From: Streptomyces sp. NWU339
Lineage (GTDB): Bacteria; Actinomycetota; Actinomycetes; Streptomycetales; Streptomycetaceae
Direction of reading: 5' to 3'
DNA: 64,000 bases
Assembly (NCBI RefSeq): GCF_003143855.1
Contig: NZ_QFRK01000013.1
Span: 62,091-126,090, forward strand
Part shown: in pieces, positions 1-7,738 of the stretch
How positions within the stretch are numbered: position 1 is the first letter of the stretch
How the letters are laid out: every line of letters starts with the position of its first letter
Notes under the pieces: generated by a model
What the model was told of the DNA's origin: nothing
What the model saw: the letters and a program-made list of their open reading frames with translations, nothing else
Databases searched by the model: none
Made by a program: the position numbers and the translations under genes

Positions 1-13
1 CGACCCTCACCCA

Positions 14-43
14 TTGACCATAGTGGTCTAGTCCTCTTAGCGT
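14..43 (+). promoter_or_regulatory. Promoter with DasR-like operator
   Basis: TTGACC at 14-19 and TAGCGT at 38-43 are 18 bases apart and fit a vegetative Streptomyces promoter. Bases 22-37 (AGTGGTCTAGTCCTCT) match the DasR responsive element ACTGGTCTAGACCACT at 13 of 16 positions and fill the spacer, where a bound repressor would block polymerase. DasR is the GntR-type regulator of chitin and N-acetylglucosamine genes. No chitin gene follows on this strand. The next gene is an epimerase-like protein about 190 bases downstream, so the target is uncertain. Confidence 0.5.
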
Positions 44-66
44 CTGATGCGGCCTCCACACAGACC

Positions 67-108
67 GGCCCGGCGGCGGTGACGACGGCCCTTGCCCGCC
101 GCCGGGCC
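67..108. terminator. Strong GC hairpin
   Basis: GGCCCGGCGGCGG (67-79) and CCGCCGCCGGGCC (96-108) form a perfect 13-bp stem with a 16-base loop. There is no T-run. It may end transcription from outside the left edge, or attenuate transcripts from the promoter at 14-43. Confidence 0.4.
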
Positions 109-229
109 TCACCATGCCGTCCGCCGGGATCGCCCGTGATCCCGTGTCACATTCGGGGCCGCCGATCCGTCCCTGTGGACGAGGGTGCTCCAGCGGGGAG
201 CTCCCGCATCTCCCAAGGGGCTGAGCAGC

Positions 230-988
230 ATGACCACGATCCTGGTGACCGGCGGTACCGGAGCCCTCGGCCGGCACCTCACCGAGCGGTTGCGGACGGA
301 CGGGCACGAGGTGCGGGTGCTCAGCCGTCACTCCCGTCCGTACGCCGTCGACCTGCGGCGGGGCGGCAGCACGCTGGACGAGGCGGTCACGGGGGTGGAC
401 ACGATCGTCCACTGTGCGACCACACCGCGCGGCGGAGACGAGCAGGCGGCGAAGAACCTCCTCGCGGCGGCGCGGCGGGCCGGGGTGGGGCACCTCGTGT
501 ACATCTCGATCGTCGGTGTCGACCGGCTGCCGTTCGGCTACTACCGGACCAAGTTCGCGGTGGAACGGCTGATCGAGGAGTCGGGGATCGGCTGGACCGT
601 GCTGCGCACGACCCAGTTCCACGACCTGCTGCTCACGGTGTTCCAAGGGCTGGGCAGGCTCCCGGTGCTGCTGCTGCCGTCCCATGTGAAGGACCAGCCG
701 ATCGACGTGACCGAGGTCGCGGACCGCCTGGCCGAGCTGGCCCGGGGCGGGCCCGCGGGGCGCGTCGAGGACATGGGCGGCCCGGAGGTGAGGACGTTCG
801 ACTCCCTGGCGCGCTCCTACCTCCGGGCGACGGGGCGACGCCGCGCGGTGGTCAGGGTTCCGCTCCGGGGCGCCGCCTACCGCGCCTTCCGCGCCGGCGG
901 CCATCTCGCCCCGGAGCACGCGGTGGGCAAGGGCACCTTCGAGGAGTTCCTGGCGGCACGGGCGGGGCGTGGACGCGTCGGCAAATAG
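230..988 (+). CDS. NAD(P)-binding epimerase/NmrA-like protein (atypical SDR)
   Basis: A 252-residue protein beginning MTTILVTGGTGALG, with the glycine-rich NAD(P) motif GGTGALG at residues 8-14. Its length and TVLRTTQFHDLLL segment fit the atypical short-chain dehydrogenase/NmrA-like group, which includes reductases, epimerases and NADP-sensing proteins. The ATG at 230 is preferred over an upstream start at 185 because the Rossmann strand begins immediately after it and AAGGGG lies about 10 bases upstream. It converges on the ROK regulator with a 58-base gap. The substrate cannot be told from sequence. Confidence 0.8.
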   Translation: MTTILVTGGTGALGRHLTERLRTDGHEVRVLSRHSRPYAVDLRRGGSTLDEAVTGVDTIVHCATTPRGGDEQAAKNLLAAARRAGVGHLVYISIVGVDRLPFGYYRTKFAVERLIEESGIGWTVLRTTQFHDLLLTVFQGLGRLPVLLLPSHVKDQPIDVTEVADRLAELARGGPAGRVEDMGGPEVRTFDSLARSYLRATGRRRAVVRVPLRGAAYRAFRAGGHLAPEHAVGKGTFEEFLAARAGRGRVGK

Positions 989-1046
989 GCGCGCGAGCCG
1001 GAGGGGGCCGGGGCGGGCGCCCGGTGGCGGGACGGGGCGCCCTGCA

Positions 1047-2252
1047 TCAGGGTGCGGCGCCGGCGGGCGGGCCGAAGAGCTCGTCCTGGGCGCGGTCCCG
1101 GGCCGTCAGGAGGGCACCGCGCAGCACCGCGCCGCCACCCAGGAGGCTCGCACGCACCTCGGTGGACAGCGGGGACATCCGGGCCGTCCGGGCCTGTACA
1201 CGGGCGGCGAGTTCCGTACCGCCGGCCTGGCCGATCTCCCCGCCGAGCACCACGCATCCGGGATCCAGCAGCGCCGCCACCGCCGCGACCCCCACGGCGA
1301 CGCGGTCCGCGAGGGCGTCAAGGAAGCGCGCGTCCGCCGAGGCCGGCTCCTCGCGTGCTCTCGCGGCGGCCGCCCGTACCGCTCCCGCCGCCACCGGTTC
1401 CGTGTCCGGCTCGGCCACGACCCCGTGCTCCCCCGCCAGTTCCGCGACCGCCGCCGCGGCCGCGAGGGAGTGGAAGCCGCCGCCGCAGTCGGTGGCCGAC
1501 GGCAGGCCGGGGGTGCCCGGGACCGGCAGGAAGCCGATCTCGCCCGTGCCGCCGGAGGCGCCACGGCGCAGGGAGCCGTCCAGGATCACGGCCGCGCCGG
1601 TGCCGTGGCCCAGCCAGAGCAGGACGAAGGTGTCGCGGCCCCGGGCGGCGCCGTCGCGCTGCTCGGCCAGGGCGGCGAGGTTGGTCTCGTTCTCGAGACT
1701 GACGCGCGCCTCGGGCAGCCGCTCCTGCAGCGCGGCCACCAGCAGGCGGTGCCATTCCGGCAGCCCCTTGGACACCCGCAGTTCGCCGCTCGCCGGGTCG
1801 ATCAGCCCGGGGGCGCCGATGCCGACGGTGTGCAGCCGGTCGGCGCCCGCCTCCTTCACCGTCCGCTCGACCAGCGCCACCGCCCGCTCCACGGCCGGAC
1901 CGGTCCCGGCGTTCACCGCGATCGGCGCGTAGGCCTCGGCCAGAACCGTACCGACGAGGTCGGACACGACCACGGCGACACCCTCGGTGCGCACGTCGAG
2001 CGCCGCCAGCTGCGCCCGGCCCGCGACGATCCCGTACACCTTCGCGTTCGGCCCGCGCCGCTGCTCCCCGGCCTCCCCGACCACCGTGATCAGCCCGGCC
2101 GCGGTCAGCCGCTCGACGAGGTCGGCGACGGTCGGCCGGGACAGGCCGGTCAGCTGCTTCAACTGCCCTGCCGTCAGCGGGCCTTCCTGCTGGAGCAGCC
2201 GCAGGGCGTTCCGGTCGTTGATGGCTCTGGCGGTGCTGGGGGATGCGGCCAT
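1047..2252 (-). CDS. ROK-family transcriptional regulator
   Basis: A 401-residue protein with an N-terminal winged helix-turn-helix (TAGQLKQLTGLSRPTVADL, about residues 26-44) and a ROK fold behind it. ROK proteins are sugar-responsive repressors or sugar kinases. Here the usual catalytic Asp motif (ENDANAAA-like) reads ENETNLAALAE and the CxCGxxGCxE zinc motif is reduced to DCGGG, so this is very probably a regulator without kinase activity. The ATG at 2252 is chosen over the longer frame because GGAAGG precedes it. It is divergent from the MFS gene at 2436, with an inverted repeat between them, so it probably represses that transporter and itself. Confidence 0.88.
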   Translation of the reverse strand: MAASPSTARAINDRNALRLLQQEGPLTAGQLKQLTGLSRPTVADLVERLTAAGLITVVGEAGEQRRGPNAKVYGIVAGRAQLAALDVRTEGVAVVVSDLVGTVLAEAYAPIAVNAGTGPAVERAVALVERTVKEAGADRLHTVGIGAPGLIDPASGELRVSKGLPEWHRLLVAALQERLPEARVSLENETNLAALAEQRDGAARGRDTFVLLWLGHGTGAAVILDGSLRRGASGGTGEIGFLPVPGTPGLPSATDCGGGFHSLAAAAAVAELAGEHGVVAEPDTEPVAAGAVRAAAARAREEPASADARFLDALADRVAVGVAAVAALLDPGCVVLGGEIGQAGGTELAARVQARTARMSPLSTEVRASLLGGGAVLRGALLTARDRAQDELFGPPAGAAP

Positions 2253-2367
2253 GGCGTGATCCTTCCAGATGGCGGCCCGGGCCGGCGGCCGGCGAGCGAC
2301 GGCCGGCGGGACCGGGTGGTGCGGCACCGGGCGCCCCGGACCGGGCGACTGGCGGAAATTCCCTTAT

Positions 2368-2390
2368 CTATCAGGCAGCCTTCCTGATAG
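2368..2390. promoter_or_regulatory. Inverted-repeat operator between ROK and MFS genes
   Basis: CTATCAGG (2368-2375) and CCTGATAG (2383-2390) are perfect 8-base arms with a 7-base spacer in the 183-base divergent intergenic region. A -10-like TAGTTT (2388-2393) for the MFS gene overlaps the right arm. Position and symmetry fit a site for the adjacent ROK protein controlling both promoters. Confidence 0.65.
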
Positions 2391-2435
2391 TTTACGGCGG
2401 CGCATGAGGGCCACGGCGACCGGAGGGGCGGGAGC

Positions 2436-3641
2436 ATGACCGCAGAGGTGTACGGGCAGCGCAAGGTACGGAGGGCGCGGTACGCCGTGGGCGCCGTGTT
2501 CGCCGTGCACGGCGCGGTCACCGGCTCGTTCGCCACGCGCGTGCCCTGGATCCAGGACCATGCCGGCGTGAGCCCGGGGCAGTTGGGGCTCGCGCTCGCC
2601 TTCCCCGCGGTCGGCGCCTCTCTCGCGATGCCGCTGGCGGGGCGGGTCAGCCACCGCTTCGGCGCCCGCACCGCGCTGCGCGGACTGATCGCCCTGTGGA
2701 CGCTCGCGCTGGTCCTGCCGTCGATCGCCCCGAACCTGCTGACGCTCTGTCTGGTCCTGTTCGTCTACGGCGCCACGGCCGGCATGTCCGACGTGGCGAT
2801 GAACGCCCTGGGGGTGGAGGTGGAGAACCGGCTCGAGCGGTCGATCATGTCCGGGCTGCACGGTATGTGGAGCGTCGGCGCCCTGATCGGCTCGGCGGCC
2901 GGCACACTCGCCGCGCACCTCGGCGCGGACGCCCGGCTGCACCACGCGCTCGCGGCCGGTGTCCTGACGGTGGCGGGCGTCGCCGCCGCGGGCCACGTGC
3001 TCGATCTGCAGCCCGCCGGGGACGAGGAGCCGCCGCCGAGGTTCGCGCTGCCGCCCCGCTCCGCGCTGCTGATCGGCGCCATCGGCTTCTGCGCGGTCTT
3101 CGCGGAGGGTGCGAGCCTCGACTGGTCGGCGGTCTATCTGCGCGACCGGTTGGAGACCTCGGCGGGTCTCGCCGCGGCCTGCACCACCGGGTTCACGCTC
3201 ACCATGGCGATCGTCCGGCTCGCCGGTGACCGGGTGGTGGACCGCTACGGCGCGGTGCGCACGGTGCGCACGAGCGGTGTCGTCGCCGTCACCGGCGGAC
3301 TGCTGATCGTCCTCGCCCCGCACCCCGCGACGGCGATGGCCGGGTTCGCGCTGATGGGCCTCGGCATCGCGGTGGTGGTGCCGCTGTGCTTCGCCGCGGC
3401 GGGCCGCAGCGGTACCAATCCCAGCCTCGCCATCGCGGGCGTCGCGACCATCACGTACACCTCGGGCCTGATCGCTCCGAGCGCGATCGGCCTGCTGGCC
3501 CAGGCGACCAGCCTGACGGTGTCGTTCGTCCTGGTCACCGTGTTGTCGTGCGGTCTGGCCGGCCTCGCGGGCGTGCTGCGCTCCGGTGACCGCGTGAAGG
3601 TCATCCGCCCGGACGCAGCAGTTCCCGGCCCGCGGCCCTGA
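2436..3641 (+). CDS. MFS transporter
   Basis: A 401-residue membrane protein with about 12 hydrophobic segments. It has the MFS loop 2-3 pattern GRVSHRFGARTALRG near residues 69-83 and an equivalent DRVVDRYGAVRTVRT in the second half. GGAGGGGCGGGAGC precedes the ATG. Pairing with a divergent ROK regulator suggests a sugar or sugar-derived substrate, or efflux induced by one, but this is inference. Its last 41 bases overlap the end of the convergent thioesterase gene. Confidence 0.85.
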   Translation: MTAEVYGQRKVRRARYAVGAVFAVHGAVTGSFATRVPWIQDHAGVSPGQLGLALAFPAVGASLAMPLAGRVSHRFGARTALRGLIALWTLALVLPSIAPNLLTLCLVLFVYGATAGMSDVAMNALGVEVENRLERSIMSGLHGMWSVGALIGSAAGTLAAHLGADARLHHALAAGVLTVAGVAAAGHVLDLQPAGDEEPPPRFALPPRSALLIGAIGFCAVFAEGASLDWSAVYLRDRLETSAGLAAACTTGFTLTMAIVRLAGDRVVDRYGAVRTVRTSGVVAVTGGLLIVLAPHPATAMAGFALMGLGIAVVVPLCFAAAGRSGTNPSLAIAGVATITYTSGLIAPSAIGLLAQATSLTVSFVLVTVLSCGLAGLAGVLRSGDRVKVIRPDAAVPGPRP

Positions 3642-4059
3642 ACACCTCGCTCCAGGGCGCCGGGCGCAGGGTTTTCGCGTTCAGCCGTACCAGCACCCGG
3701 CTCCCCCGCGCGTAGGTCACCGCCCCGTCCCGCGAGCAGAAGCGGAAACCGTAGGTCAGTCCGGTCGTCCCCAGCCGCTCCAGCCACAGGTGGACGGCGT
3801 AGGCGCCGGTCCGGGTCACCGGGGCCTCGTAGCCGATCCGCAGTTCCCTGACCGCGTTGCAGGCGTCGCCGGCCGCCGTCCAGTCGCCCTCGAAGCGGAT
3901 GCCGTGTTCCTCCCACAGTTCGATCCAGGCCCGCTCGACCATCAGCGGATAGCGCGCGTTGTGCAGCAGCCCCAGCGCGTCGAGGTCGTCGAAGTGGACG
4001 GTCACGGGGATCAGCCGGCCGTACGACAGGGCGGGGACGGTCGGGGCTTCGGCGGTCAC
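3601..4059 (-). CDS. Acyl-CoA thioesterase, hot-dog fold (4HBT/YbgC-like)
   Basis: A 152-residue protein with the 4HBT signature FDDLDALGLLHNARY near the N-terminus, including the Asp, Gly and His-Asn of the YbgC/4-hydroxybenzoyl-CoA thioesterase active site. It should hydrolyse a fatty or aromatic acyl-CoA in the cytoplasm. The substrate is unknown. A longer frame opens at 4107, but the GTG at 4059 has AGGAG nine bases upstream and is preferred. It is divergent from the nucleobase permease. Confidence 0.8.
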   Translation of the reverse strand: MTAEAPTVPALSYGRLIPVTVHFDDLDALGLLHNARYPLMVERAWIELWEEHGIRFEGDWTAAGDACNAVRELRIGYEAPVTRTGAYAVHLWLERLGTTGLTYGFRFCSRDGAVTYARGSRVLVRLNAKTLRPAPWSEVFRAAGRELLRPGG

Positions 4060-4158
4060 GGCGGGACTCCTGGTGCGTACGGAATGAGTGCCGCCTACAC
4101 GAACCAACGGCGCGCCCTCATCCTAAGCAGGCGCTCAGACAGCCGGGGCAAGCCCGTC

Positions 4159-4179
4159 CAGGTGTACGAAGCACACCTG
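4159..4179. promoter_or_regulatory. Inverted repeat upstream of permease
   Basis: CAGGTGT (4159-4165) and ACACCTG (4173-4179) are perfect 7-base arms with a 7-base spacer, 55 bases before the permease start. It could be an operator or a hairpin in the mRNA leader. No regulator is identified. Confidence 0.35.
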
Positions 4180-4233
4180 CTCAGCCCCGACAATGGTCCG
4201 GACACGCTGCACGAACGACGAAAGCGACAGCCC

Positions 4234-5664
4234 ATGGATCTCGGCGTCCGCTGGACACTGCACGGAGACGGACGCACCCCGGCTCCCGGCGCGGTGGTCC
4301 GCCCCGACGAACGGCTCTCCTGGCCCCGTACCGCGGGGCTCGGCGCCCAGCACGTCGTGGCGATGTTCGGGGCGTCCTTCGTCGCCCCGGTACTGATGGG
4401 CCTGGACCCCAACCTCGCGATCATGATGTCGGGCGTCGCGACCATCGTCTTCCTGCTGGCCACACGCGGCCGGGTGCCCAGCTATCTGGGCTGCTCGCTC
4501 TCCTTCGTCGGCGTCGCCGCGGTCATCCGGGCCCAGGGCGGGTCGAGCGCCACCGTGACCGGGGCGGTGTTCGTGGTCGGGGCCGCGCTGTTCCTGGTGG
4601 GGCTCGCGGTGCGGCGTTTCGGGGCGCGGATCATCCACGCCACGATGCCGCCGATCGTCACCGGCGCGGTGGTGATGCTGATCGGCTTCAACCTGGCACC
4701 GGTGACCGCCGCCACGTACTGGCCGCAGGACCAGTGGACCGCCCTGGCCGTGATGCTGTTCACCGGCCTGGCGGTGGTGTGCCTGCGGGGCTTCTGGTCC
4801 CGTATCGCGATCTTCCTCGGGCTGGTCTTCGGGTACGCGCTCTCCTGGGTCCTCGACCTGGTCTTCGGCCGGATCCACTCCGCGGACGCGAGCGGCAAGG
4901 TCACCGACCACTGGCGCCTGGACCTGTCCGGCGTGGGCCAGGCCGACTGGATCGGCCTGCCGAACCTGCACGGCCCGTCCTTCGAGTGGTCGGCGATCCT
5001 GGTCGCCCTGCCGGTCGTCATCGCGCTGATCGCCGAGAACGCCGGACACGTCAAGGCCGTCGGCGAGATGACCGGCGACAACCTCGACGACAAGCTGGGC
5101 ACGGCCATCTCCGCCGACGGCGTCGGCTCCATGCTGTCCACCGCCGTCGGCGGCCCGCCCAACACCACCTACTCCGAGAACATCGGCGTGATGGCGGCGA
5201 CCCGTGTCTACTCGACCGCCGCGTACTGGGCCGCCGCGTGCTTCGCCCTGCTGTTCGGCCTCTGCCCGAAGTTCGGCGCGGTCGTGGCCGCGATCCCCGG
5301 GGGTGTGCTCGGCGGGATCACCGTCATCCTGTACGGCATGATCGGCCTGCTCGGCGCCCAGATCTGGATCAACGCCAAGGTGGACCTGCGCAATCCGCTG
5401 AACCTGGTACCGGCCGCCGCGGGCATCATCATCGGCGTCGGCAACGTCACCATGGAGTTCACCGACACCTTCTCGCTCAGCGGCATCGCGCTCGGCACCC
5501 TCGTCGTCATCACCGGGTACCACGCGCTGCGCGCCTTCGCGCCGGCCCACCTCAAGACCCAGCCGCCGCTGCTCGACGCCGGCACCTCCGCCTACGACGA
5601 GAACGGGGGCGAGAACGGCGGGGGCGAGGCGGACGGCGGGGGCACTCAGCGCGCCAAGTCGTAG
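4234..5664 (+). CDS. Uracil/xanthine-type permease (NCS2 family)
   Basis: A 476-residue polytopic membrane protein of the NCS2 nucleobase-cation symporter family, which imports uracil, xanthine or uric acid. It has the TM1 motif AQHVVAMFGASFVAP, the SADGVGSMLSTAVGGPPNTT segment and the family signature ENIGVMAATR. These resemble UraA/PyrP more than purine carriers, so uracil is the likelier substrate, which is inference. Translation probably starts at ATG 4234 (MDLGVRW), because the longer frame runs through the upstream regulatory region. The tail is Gly/Glu-rich and overlaps the convergent GH6 gene by 19 bases. Confidence 0.85.
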   Translation: MDLGVRWTLHGDGRTPAPGAVVRPDERLSWPRTAGLGAQHVVAMFGASFVAPVLMGLDPNLAIMMSGVATIVFLLATRGRVPSYLGCSLSFVGVAAVIRAQGGSSATVTGAVFVVGAALFLVGLAVRRFGARIIHATMPPIVTGAVVMLIGFNLAPVTAATYWPQDQWTALAVMLFTGLAVVCLRGFWSRIAIFLGLVFGYALSWVLDLVFGRIHSADASGKVTDHWRLDLSGVGQADWIGLPNLHGPSFEWSAILVALPVVIALIAENAGHVKAVGEMTGDNLDDKLGTAISADGVGSMLSTAVGGPPNTTYSENIGVMAATRVYSTAAYWAAACFALLFGLCPKFGAVVAAIPGGVLGGITVILYGMIGLLGAQIWINAKVDLRNPLNLVPAAAGIIIGVGNVTMEFTDTFSLSGIALGTLVVITGYHALRAFAPAHLKTQPPLLDAGTSAYDENGGENGGGEADGGGTQRAKS

Positions 5665-6848
5665 GCGTACGACGGGGTGAAGGTGCCCGGCGCGCCCTTG
5701 CAGCCGTCCGACTCCCCCGGCAGTTTCACCCAGAGGTAGGCGTCGATCCCGGCCTCGCCGGTGCTGAGCGTCGGGGTCCGGCCGAGCTTGCGGCCGGCGG
5801 GGTCGCACCATTCGCCGTCGGCCGGGGCGCCGTTGCCGTTGCGGCTGGTGTCGATCACCGCGCCCAGGCCGGGCGGGCCGCCGAGCGCGTCGAGCACCTG
5901 CCGGTTGTGGGCGATCTCGTCGGCCGTGTCGTGGAAGTTGGAGACGTTGCTGAAGACGCCGTCGGAGGAGGCCGCCGACGCGGCCCCGGCCTGCCTCAGC
6001 CAGTCGGCCTGTCGCGCGGGCGCGTTCCAGCCGGAGTGCCCGGCGTCGTAGTAGACGCGGGCCCGGGAGTTGGCCTCCTTCAGTACCCGTCCGGCGCGGG
6101 CCAGTGAGGCGAAGCGGTCGGCGCGCTGCCCTGCGGAGAGGCATTCGACCTGGGCGAGGGAGTCCGGCTCCAGGATCACGATGACCTCGCCGGACCCCAG
6201 CCCGGCGGCGAACCGGTCGATCCAGCCGTCATAGGCGTCCAGATCGGGCGCTCCGCCCCGGGAGTGCCCGCCGCAGTCGCGGTCGGGGATCGTGTACGGC
6301 ACGAGGACGGGCACCCGGCCCCGTGCGGCGCCGGCCGAGGTGATCGCGCGCACCCGCGCGGTGACCGTGTCCGGTGAGTGGTCGGCGAACCACACGGCCG
6401 CCGGCTGGTCGCCGATGCGGGACTCTATGACCGCGCGGCGCGGATCGCCGGGATGGGCCCGCACCCAGTCCAGGACCTGGGACTCGGGGTGGCGGTAGAG
6501 CCGGGGGGACACCGGGGCCGACCGCGGCTCCCGCGCGCTGTGCGACGCGGACGGCGTGGTACTCGTCCTTTTCGCACGGGGCTCGGGAGAGGCCGACGCG
6601 GAGGGGGACGGCTCCTCGGGCGACGGGGACACCGACGGCACGACGGGCAGTGCTTCCAACCGCGGCGACGCGGTCACCTCGGGCCGTGCCTCGTCCGAGC
6701 CGCGTCCGTCATCCACCGAAGAGACCACCCCGGCGGCGGTGCCGACCGCCACCACGAGGGAGGCGGCCGCCACCATGGCGGCACGCCGGGCCGCGCCTCT
6801 GCGCGCGGACCGCCGGGCAGCCAGGCGTTGGGCACGCGAGCCTGACAC
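5646..6848 (-). CDS. Glycoside hydrolase family 6 (cellulase-like), membrane-anchored or secreted
   Basis: A 400-residue protein starting with an Arg-rich stretch and a hydrophobic segment (AAASLVVAVGTAAGVV, about residues 25-40), then a Ser/Pro-rich linker to about residue 115, then a GH6 catalytic domain. The family motifs are present: PDRDCGGHSRGG with the catalytic-loop Asp, VILEPDSLAQ with the general-acid Asp, and the C-terminal WCDPAGRKLG and AYLWVKLPGESDG. GH6 enzymes cut beta-1,4-glucan by inversion. GTG 6848 has GGGGGAGGGGG just upstream. No cellulose-binding module is present, so it may act on a cell-surface glucan rather than on plant cellulose, which is inference. Confidence 0.85.
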   Translation of the reverse strand: MSGSRAQRLAARRSARRGAARRAAMVAAASLVVAVGTAAGVVSSVDDGRGSDEARPEVTASPRLEALPVVPSVSPSPEEPSPSASASPEPRAKRTSTTPSASHSAREPRSAPVSPRLYRHPESQVLDWVRAHPGDPRRAVIESRIGDQPAAVWFADHSPDTVTARVRAITSAGAARGRVPVLVPYTIPDRDCGGHSRGGAPDLDAYDGWIDRFAAGLGSGEVIVILEPDSLAQVECLSAGQRADRFASLARAGRVLKEANSRARVYYDAGHSGWNAPARQADWLRQAGAASAASSDGVFSNVSNFHDTADEIAHNRQVLDALGGPPGLGAVIDTSRNGNGAPADGEWCDPAGRKLGRTPTLSTGEAGIDAYLWVKLPGESDGCKGAPGTFTPSYAYDLAR

Positions 6849-6949
6849 GGTGCTGCTCCCCCTCCCCCACGACGGGCGCGTTCCCCCGATCCGGGGAAAC
6901 GTCGAGCCCGCCGCCACTGGCACCACACTAAAGGTGCGACTCTGCGCTC

Positions 6950-7645
6950 ATGGCGCAATGCGAACAAGACCGTCAAGTCCGCACCCCCGTAGACACCGTC
7001 GTCTCCCGGATGCGCGCCCTCGACTCCGCCCTGCCCCGCCGGGACGGGATCGCGGTCTTCAACCGCGTCTACCTCGCGGTGACGACGGAGGTGGACCGGC
7101 GCATCGACGCCGGTCTGCCGGCGGACGCGCGGGCGGCGGTCACCCTGGACGTGCTGTTCGCCGAGCGCTACCTGGCCGCCGTCGAGGCGGTGTCCGAGGG
7201 CCGCCGCCCACCGGCCTGCTGGCGTCCGCTGTTCCAGTTCCGCCATCATCCGGGCGTACGTCCGCTGCAGTTCGCGCTGGCGGGCATCAACGCGCACATC
7301 GGCCACGACCTGGCGCTCGCCGTCGTGGACACCTGCCGTACGCTCGGCTGCGAACCCGCCCGGGTGGAGGACGAGTTCGACCATGTGGGCGACCTCCTGG
7401 TCACGCTGGAGGAGCGCATCCGCGAGGACCTGATGCCGGGTCCCGACCTGCTCCAGCTCGCCGACCCGATGACCCATCTGCTCGCTGCGTGGAGCCTGGA
7501 CCGCGCCCGGGACGCCGCCTGGACGGCGGCCCGCGCGCTGTGGGCGCTGCGCGGACTGCCGGACGTCGCCGAGGAGTTCGCCGCGCGGCTGGACATGGCG
7601 GTCGGCTTCGCCGGACGCATGCTGCTCACGCCCCTGCCCGACTGA
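6950..7645 (+). CDS. DUF5995 family protein
   Basis: A 231-residue soluble protein with the features of DUF5995: RRDGIAVFNRVYLAVTTEVD near the N-terminus, CWRPLFQFR in the middle, and FALAGINAHIGHDLALAVV. The conserved His and Asp residues suggest a metal- or haem-binding helical fold, but I know of no established function. It is divergent from the GH6 gene, with 101 bases between starts. Confidence 0.75.
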   Translation: MAQCEQDRQVRTPVDTVVSRMRALDSALPRRDGIAVFNRVYLAVTTEVDRRIDAGLPADARAAVTLDVLFAERYLAAVEAVSEGRRPPACWRPLFQFRHHPGVRPLQFALAGINAHIGHDLALAVVDTCRTLGCEPARVEDEFDHVGDLLVTLEERIREDLMPGPDLLQLADPMTHLLAAWSLDRARDAAWTAARALWALRGLPDVAEEFAARLDMAVGFAGRMLLTPLPD

Positions 7646-7696
7646 CCCGGGCGGTCCGGCCGCGAGCCGGGCGGGCTCCGGGAGTGCCAGGGAGTT

Positions 7697-7734
7697 CCCG
7701 GGGGCCCCGGGGGCCCCGGGGGCCCCGGGGGGGG
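7697..7734. repeat. 9-bp GC tandem repeat CCCCGGGGG
   Basis: About four copies of the self-complementary unit CCCCGGGGG run from 7697 and end in eight Gs at 7727-7734, between two convergent genes. The run can fold into alternative hairpins and may act as a two-way terminator. It should be prone to slippage and copy-number change. Confidence 0.7.
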
Positions 7735-7738
7735 TGGC

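Noticed and set aside
79..1932. 617-residue + strand frame starting near the left edge
   Set aside because: Overlaps the epimerase-like and ROK genes in the wrong frame, with Arg/Pro/Ala-rich shadow composition.
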